A DNA stretch of 64,000 nucleotides from assembly GCF_027579695.1 (NCBI RefSeq), contig NC_083571.1, forward strand, positions 48,392,890 to 48,456,889, given 5' to 3'. This stretch comes from Neoarius graeffei (lineage: Eukaryota; Chordata; Actinopteri; Siluriformes; Ariidae). The translations under genes were made by a program, and so were the position numbers. The notes under the pieces were generated by a model, which worked only from the letters and a program-made list of their open reading frames with translations, made no database searches and was not told where the DNA came from. Positions 57,497-64,000 of the stretch are shown in pieces; the first letter of the stretch is position 1; each line of letters opens with the position of its first letter.

Positions 57497-60400
57497 TCAC
57501 TGCTTGGGTAGCAGTTGTAGCTCCTCATCACAGTTCATTTTAATTTGCAGATATGCAGTTAATGTGTCTGCAGCCATATTTTTTCTGTACTCCGTATGAA
57601 TTTTCCTAACCAATGAAAAAGCCCTCTCACTATCTACATTGCTATGTGGGAGGCACAGCAAAGCAGTAAAAAGTTGTTTCAGCACTGGAAACCTGGCAAC
57701 ACCCAAAGAAGTTTTTACATCGAAGACCTTTCCCCAATATACATCTATTGGTACTTTTTTGCCATCATTTGCCCTGCATGGCACAACATCATCTGGCATA
57801 AGCTGAAAGTTCTCCCACTCCTCCTTCAACTGCTCCAGGTCCAGGTCAAAGCCAAAAGAGGAAGTTAAACTGACAACACCACTATAGTCCAGGTCATCCT
57901 TTTTAGATGGATCTAATACTGCAAGATTGGCCAACACTCCATTGTCAAATGGAAATTTATCCATCATCTTCCTGGCAGCAGCCTCATAAAATCCTCTGAC
58001 AGAGGAGAAGAAAACCTGGACAGTTTTTGCATCCAGGTCTTCCTCTAGCTCCACCAGGCAAGATCTGACTGCAGACACCACTGCCAGCTTGTCATCAGAC
58101 TGCTGCAGCTACTGGTTGCCCACATCAAGTTCCCTAAGGTTCCTACAGGACTTGACATGCTTCAGCTCCAAGAACTTCACAGAAAACTTCCATAGAAGCC
58201 TGTACATCTTGGGGAGGAGACTGCCAACCATGCAATCCTCCCCTTGAAAAAGGATGTTAAACTGTTTGAGCACTGGCATAATGTACTGCAGAAACAACAG
58301 TATCAGCTCAGTCAGGGGTTCCTGTAGCCTTTCATTTATCGACTTGACTTTGCCCGGTTTCTCAACATCTTTATGACTGGCAAAGTAGCTTCGCAAGGCT
58401 GGCAGCTGGCTCAGCAGGTGGTTGCAGACTTTCTCTAGGGACAGCCAATGGGTAGGACAGTGCTTCAAGATCTGCTGCTCCTCTACCTAGAATTTAATGT
58501 AGAACAATTAATTGAGGAAAAGCTGGAAGACTACCAGAAGAGAAGCTCAAAGACTCCTTATGTTTTAGTGATATGATAGGTCTGCTAGCTAACCTCTGTA
58601 AACTGCTGAAATTCTTTGAAGTCCTGAATGCGCTTTGAACTGTGGTGGAAAAAGTAGAACACATCCACCAGAAGGTCATCTACTTTAAATGGCAGCACCT
58701 TCACACCGTCCTTCACACAAAGATTTGCCAAGTGGCAAATGCAGCCAATGCTGAAACAGAAATAACAGTAGAATAAGTACAGTACTGGAGTACTATTCTG
58801 ATAAAATTTTGGTGCATATTATTATATATCAACTTATGACACATGAAACATACCTAAAAATCTTGGGACTTTTTGCTTGGAGCCTGGTCAAAACAGAATC
58901 TTTCCTGCCAATCATGGTGTTGCAATTTTCACTTGCAAACCCAACCATGTTGGCCCAGGGGATGTCATTTTCACTGAAAATATGCATTATGCATTAGTGC
59001 TCATTTTGTAATTATAAAAGTTACAAAGGTATTCATAATATTATACATATTACTACACACTTCCAGTCTAGATTGTTAAACAGGTATACAGATTCAGCAA
59101 ACTGGCACACCATTTTACAATTTAAAGAATAAATTCTTACCTCATGAAGCTGTCAACAGCTTCAAATATCGCTGAAGCTTTACCAGAAGCAAGTTCTGGT
59201 AAATCCAGAATTCTGGTTTTTACACAGACATCTTCAAAAATGCGTGCCAGAATGACCAAGTGCTTGGTGCGGTTTCTGTCGTTGCTCTCATCTATCATAA
59301 GGCTAAACGGCTGCTGGCACATTTTTTCGATGACAGGATTTGTATAAGCAGGGACTAAACTTCCTTTGACGACCATGGTCGTCTTCGTTCATTCGCATGC
59401 AAAATCCTGGGTGAACAACAAATGAATAAAAGGTTCGGTCTACGTACATAACTGGCAAGTACAGATTATTTTCCTGGTCAATAAAAGAAAATCAGAGCAC
59501 GTCAAACATGTACGTAGATGGTGTTAAATTACTTCCATCCCCTACTACGCATTTAAGAGACAGGTTACCAACGGTCATTACCACCATTACTCTTCACTCA
59601 ATACTTTTTCAGTTTACTGATGACTGATGGTATAAACGGTGCCTCCCAGTATCGCCTCCCTAAATTATCATGATAATGGAGGAAGCTTTCCTACATGCAA
59701 ACAGTTAAAACTTTTTAAAAATAAACAAAAAAAACCCCAACACAAATGCTTACCTGTGCAGTCTTTGAATCGGGAAACTTTTTTCACTAGCTCCGAAAAA
59801 TGGTCAGCCACAGTCGGGGGGGATGTTGTGTTCTACAAGAAATTGGCAGAACACAACTTCTGCAGCCATCACAAAAGTCTGGACAGTCCGAGCCGATGGA
59901 CTTGCGCCAAAATGCTGCTCCATAGACTTGAAGGTCCTGCATTTAACTAGAAGTCCCAGAGAGGGGCCATTTGGCCTTTTTACCTAGAAAACCCACAAGA
60001 GGGCCAATTGGCCCCAAGTCCTCCCTGTAGACATTAATTTTGTTATGGAAATGTGGCTGTTAGTTACCTTACAGCTTAGAAATGAAATCTTACAATGCCT
60101 GTTGAATGTTGAATCTCTGCATCTTCGTTCCTTGGAGAGGAGCTTCTTTCACCACAAAATTCTTGAGGGAACTGAAGCAATAGTCCATGTGCACTGAGGT
60201 ATTTATCCATCAAACAATTGTCTGGTTGCAGTCACATGAGTCGTTATGGTCACATGGGACATTCACATGTTCACATTTTAGAATAGAATGTGTTTTTATT
60301 CCTCATTCTCACATTCACACAGAAGTAGCCAACATGACTTCACCACTGAAGTCTGAAGTGTGTGAAATGTGACCCCCTCACCCCACACACTGCCACTAAC

Positions 60401-60570
60401 AGCCTCATTACCATAACAAAATGAGTGATTAGTGTATTGGGGAAAAGCGGTCGGGCCAAATGGCCCCATGTGGGTCTTCTAGGTAGACAGAAAAATGCTG
60501 GGACTGCTAGTGTTAACGACGCAGACTTTATGTGCCTTGGTTTGGAAATGCAATTTCAGGTCATAAAAAC
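57497..60570 (-). pseudogene. Spliced hAT-transposase-derived gene, inactivated
   Basis: Minus-strand exons with GT..AG borders: 60570-59754 (split by a MITE at 59943-60516), 59406-59141, 58973-58854, 58750-58594 and 58486-57497. Phases agree across the last four exons. The first encodes a zinc-finger-like DLKLHFQTKAHK followed by MAAEVVFCQFLVEHN. The second has FSLMIDESNDRN (catalytic region), the third IPWANMVGFASENCNTM, and the last ends in the hAT dimerisation domain (FPVLKQLFTALLCLPHSNVDSERAFSLVRKI). It resembles the hAT-derived ZBED/SCAND3-like group. Lesions: C-run and A-run frameshifts near 59814-59820 and 59788, TGA at about 59391, TAG at 58109, plus the MITE. No terminal repeats found. 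Confidence 0.8.
59943..60516. mobile_element. piggyBac-like MITE inserted in the hAT-derived gene
   Basis: TTAA at both borders (59943 and 60513). Ends TTAACTAGAAGTCCCAG and inverse TTAACACTAGCAGTCCCAG. Subterminal GGCC-N3/4-GGCC palindromes at 59960, 60001 and 60454. Removing it rejoins one reading frame of the host exon. Confidence 0.82.
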
Positions 60571-60746
60571 CTGAAGCTGCCACTTTAATGTGCTTTCTTC
60601 ACGGAACACAGAGCGAATATTGGGGGCCATTCAAAGACACCTGGATCCATCCTTTGTATTCTCCATCCAGAGTGTCCCATTCTTTCAGATGTTTTCCAGT
60701 TCCAGCACGTTTTCTCTTTGCCATTGTGTTTCCAGATGCCATTTTC

Positions 60747-61162
60747 ATCTCATCTCATCTCATCTCATCTCATCTCATCTCATCTCATCTCATCTCATTA
60801 TCTCTAGCCACTTTATCCTGTTCTACAGGGTTGCAGGCAAGCTGGAGCCTATCCCAGCTGACTACGGGCGAAAGGTGGGGTACACCCTGGACAAGTCGCC
60901 AGGTCATCACAGGGCTGACACATAGACACAGACAACCATTCACACTCACATTCACACCTACGGTCAATTTAGAGTCACCAGTTAACCTAACCTGCATGTC
61001 TTTGGACTGTGGGGGAAACCGGAGCACCCGGAGGAAACCCACGCAGACATGGGGAGAACATGCAAACTCTGCACAGAAAGGCCCTTGCCGGCCACGGGGC
61101 TTGAACCTGGACCTTCTTGCTGTGAGGCAACAGCGCTAACCACTACACCACCGTGCCGCCCA
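60747..61162 (-). mobile_element. DANA/mermaid-type SINE with expanded GATGA tail
   Basis: Full-length minus-strand copy whose simple tail has grown to about ten CATCT units (60747-60798). Flanks CAGATGCCATTTT at 60735 and 61164 are the target duplication. Confidence 0.94.
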
Positions 61163-61329
61163 GCAGATGCCATTTTTAAAAGATATAACTTGTCAAATTT
61201 GATGTGCACATGAGGACTGCTCAACCACAAATGACCAAGAAAACCACATGCAACTAGAAAACCACAAATTGAAAATAGTTACGTTTCATTGGGCTTGTGT
61301 GTTTGAAAAAATAAATGGGGGATGCTAAG

Positions 61330-61473
61330 AAAATTTTCTCGGAGTAACGGAAAAAATCTCAGATGATACAAAACGTAATTTTCCCGTATGAAAATCAGTG
61401 TACGCCGTATTAGCCAAAAAATTGCATTTCCCCGTACAAAATACGGGGAAACCGTATAAGTTGACATGTAGGT
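61330..61473. mobile_element. Fragment of the ACATGTCAACC MITE family
   Basis: Ends CCGTATAAGTTGACATGTAGG and carries several CCGTA/TACGG words, as in 46766-47474. Confidence 0.55.
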
Positions 61474-61739
61474 GACAGACAGATGCAAAAGCAGAACAGA
61501 GTTTATTAAGGTAAACTGGCAGACATATCCAAATCATGAGGTAAAAAGGTAGCATCAAAAACACAGGCAACAGTTAGGTGAGGCACAAACAGGGTCTTTT
61601 TTTTTTTTCTTTTAGCTGCTCCCATTAGGGAACATGTTCCACATATTTGATTTGGCATACAGTAGGTTTCTCACCAGAGGTCCTTCCTGATGCAACCTTC
61701 CCCAGTCTATCTGGGCTTAGGACTGGCACTAAGTATGCA

Positions 61740-61920
61740 CTGGCTTGTACAACTCCAGTGACGTATCTTACTTAACCTGCATGTCTTTGAACTGTGGGGG
61801 AAACTCATGCAGACATGGGGAGAACATGCAAATTCCACACAGAAAGACCCCCGTTGACTATGAGGTTCGAACCTGGAACCATCTTGCTGTGAGGCGACAG
61901 TGCTAACCACTGTGCCACAG
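61740..61920 (-). mobile_element. Truncated DANA/mermaid-type SINE
   Basis: Only the head half remains (CTTAACCTGCATGTCTTTGA to GTGCTAACCACTGTGCCA), with a deletion of about 20 bases in the CCGGAGCACCCGG region. Confidence 0.85.
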
Positions 61921-62221
61921 ACAGGGTATCAGAGGCAATATCAAGAAAGGTAAAATCCAAAGTACAAAACAAAGTCAAACTAAAAAAAAAAAAACCCAGT
62001 CCATTAAACAAAAGGCTTGATAAGGTCAGACAAGGATCCAAGCATTTAATTCACAGTGTACAGGTGCAGTGAGTGTGCTCAGATAGTGTGCTATGGTGAA
62101 TGAGTCCAGGTGAGTGCAATTAGTAATCGCGAAACTGTGAATAGTGAAGTGCAGGATGGGTATTGTAATCCGTGGCTGCCATATTGGAAAGCCATTGAAT
62201 TCTGGAAAGGGGAATCTTGAG

Positions 62222-62600
62222 TGGGCGGCACGGTGGTGTAGTGGTTAGCACTGTTGCCTCACAGAAAGAAGGTCCTGGGTTCGAGCACAGCAGCCGACAA
62301 GGGCCTTTCTGTGTGGAGTTTGCATGTTCTCCCCATGTCTGTGTGGGTTTCCTCCAGGTGCTCCGGTTTCCCCCACAGTCCAAAGGCATGCAGGTTAGGC
62401 TAATTGGTGGCTCTAAATTGACCGTAGGTGTGAATGTGAGTGTGAATGGTTGTCTGTGTCTATGTGTCAGCCCTGCGATGACCTGGCAACTTGTCCAGGG
62501 TGTACCCCGTCTCTTGCCCATAGTCAGCTGGGATAGGCTCCAGCTTGCCTGCGACCCTGTAGGACAGGATAAGCAGCTACAAATAATGGATGGATGGAAT
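62222..62600 (+). mobile_element. DANA/mermaid-type SINE, GATG-tail subfamily
   Basis: Shares CAGCAGCCGACAAGGG and the ATGGATGGAT tail with the copy at 28525. Target duplication GAATCTTGAGTG at 62211 and 62598. Confidence 0.93.
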
Positions 62601-62819
62601 CTTGAGTGTTAGCAGGTGCAGACATGACAGACCCTTACCATCCCCAGAGGGGTACTAAAAGTGATCTTCCACTCATCACCTTCTCGGACGCGCACCAGAT
62701 TGTAAGCACGGTGTAGGTCGAGCTTAGTAAACACTTTAGCAGACCAGAGTTATTTAAGGGCTGAGGGGACTAAAGGCAAGGGATAGGGGTATTTTACTGT
62801 GATTTCGTACAGCTCTTCC

Positions 62820-63055
62820 ATTGCAGGTCACAGGTGTGCTGGAATTAGTCTCGGCTGACTTTGGGTGAGATGCAGGGTACACCCTGGACAGGTCACCAGT
62901 CTATTGTGGGACTAACACAGAGAGACAGACAGACTAACATTCTCACTGATAGGCAATTTAGAGTAGTCTTTGAACTGTGGGAGAAAACCAGAGCACCTGA
63001 AGAAAACCCACGCAGGCATGAGTACAAAATGTAAACGCCACCCAGAACATGCTTG
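62820..63055 (-). mobile_element. Heavily decayed DANA/mermaid-type SINE
   Basis: Retains GCAGGGTACACCCTGGACAG, GCAATTTAGAGTAGTCTTTG and AACCCACGCAGGCATGAGTA with many changes. Confidence 0.7.
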
Positions 63056-63057
63056 CT

Positions 63058-63590
63058 GTCAAGTCAAGTCAAGTTTATTTGTATAGCGCTTTTAACAATA
63101 AACATTGTCGCAAAGCAGCTTTACAGAATTTGAACGACTTAAAATATGAGATAAATTTTATCCCTGATCTATCCCCAACGAGCACGCCTGTGGTGACGGT
63201 GGCAAGGAAAAACTCCCTCAGACGACATGAGGAAGAAACCTCGAGAGGAACCAGACTCAAAAGGGAACCCATCCCCATCCGGGCAACAACAGACAACATG
63301 ACTATAACATTAACAGTCCTAACATAAGGCAGCTTCGTTGATGCTATAAACCCCCCACCAACGGAAACCCGAGCACAAAACCGTTCACGACAACCGTAGT
63401 CCCAAAGTCAGCAAGTCATCTGCAGTCCCCAGCCACAAAAGCACAACTGCAAGAGTCCAGGCGCGACCCCCAACTGTCCACATGGGGCCCACCTTCCACA
63501 GGAGTGATCCGATGAGACTCCAACCAGACACAGGGCACCAGGATGGATCAGGCAGGTCCGAGGAGCAGAAGAGATGTGAGGCGACAGTGC
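63058..63590. mobile_element. Common fish repeat (TTTATTTGTATAGCGCTTTT type)
   Basis: Begins GTCAAGTCAAGTCAAGTTTA and contains CGCAAAGCAGCTTTACAGAA, GGCAAGGAAAAACTCCCTCA and AAACCTCGAGAGGAACCAGA, text repeated throughout fish genomes. Its open frames are not genes. Confidence 0.7.
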
Positions 63591-63621
63591 TAACCACTGC
63601 CCATGTTATTGCTTTTTTTTT

Positions 63622-63990
63622 CTCATCTCATCTCATTATCTCTAGCTACTTTATCCTGTTCTACAGGGTCGCAGGCAAGCTGGAGCCTATCCCAGCTGAC
63701 TACGGGCGAAAGGCGGGGTACACCCTGGACAAGTCGCCAGGTCATCACAGGGCCGACACATAGACACAGACAACCATTCACACCTACAGTCAATTTCGAG
63801 TCACCAGTTAACCTAACCTGCATGTCTTTGGACTGTGGGGGAAACCAGAGCACCCAGAGGAAACCCACGTGGACACGGGGAGAACATGCAAACTCCACAC
63901 AGAAAGGCCCTCGCCGGCCACGGGGCTCGAACCTGGACCTTCTTGCTGTGAGGCGACAGCGCTAACCACTACACCACCGTGCCGCCCTGC
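63622..63990 (-). mobile_element. DANA/mermaid-type SINE
   Basis: Minus-strand copy lacking part of the GTGAGTGTGAATG run, close to the window end. Flanked by T runs. Confidence 0.93.
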
Positions 63991-64000
63991 CTTTTTTTTT

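Noticed and set aside
63058..63327. 92-codon frame near the window end
   Set aside because: Lies in a repeat common across fish genomes.

Overview
The window is nuclear DNA of a teleost fish. The signs are introns with GT..AG borders, at least fourteen copies of one tRNA-headed SINE of the DANA/mermaid type, many Tc1/mariner elements, a fish-type DIRS element and a Gmr1-type Ty3/gypsy element. The SINE variant suggests an ostariophysan, perhaps a catfish, but I hold that weakly. There is no bacterial, organellar or CRISPR content.

One host gene runs along the + strand from the left part of the window (first recognised exon 1388-1453; the true 5' end is probably outside) to a stop codon at 55849-55851, with an AATAAA signal at 56481. 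I assembled 33 exons by hand. All junctions keep one reading frame and together give 1131 visible residues. The protein ends in an apolipoprotein-L-type domain (exons 54789-55122 and 55438-55851). It starts with short exons carrying NPF motifs and one 747-base Ser/Thr/Gln-rich exon (6232-6978). In the middle is a run of about 20 phase-0 mini-exons (26956-37502) that alternate basic and acidic peptides and include clear exon duplicates. This array is the most interesting host feature.

The introns hold stacked mobile elements. Intron 2236-6077 carries a 3.5-kb terminal-inverted-repeat element with a foldback, a minisatellite and a SINE. Intron 7172-11019 carries a hAT-like element and a piggyBac-like MITE with repeated GGGGTCC palindromes. 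Intron 11505-26955 carries a P-element-like element with a THAP-domain fragment and a perfect 100-bp inverted repeat, then a nested set: a Tc1-like element holding a second Tc1-like element, which holds a complete Gmr1-like LTR retrotransposon with integrase upstream of reverse transcriptase. Intron 37503-54479 carries a Tc1-like element split by a LINE and by a DIRS retrotransposon; the DIRS element contains a hAT element, which contains another MITE. Two more Tc1-like elements, a LINE scrap and a third Tc1-like remnant follow.

Downstream of the host gene, on the - strand (57497-60570), lies a spliced hAT-transposase-derived gene. It is dead: I see in-frame stops, homopolymer frameshifts and a piggyBac-like MITE inserted inside an exon at TTAA. 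The rest, to 64000, is SINEs and other interspersed repeats. All transposase and retrotransposon reading frames seen here are broken or partial.
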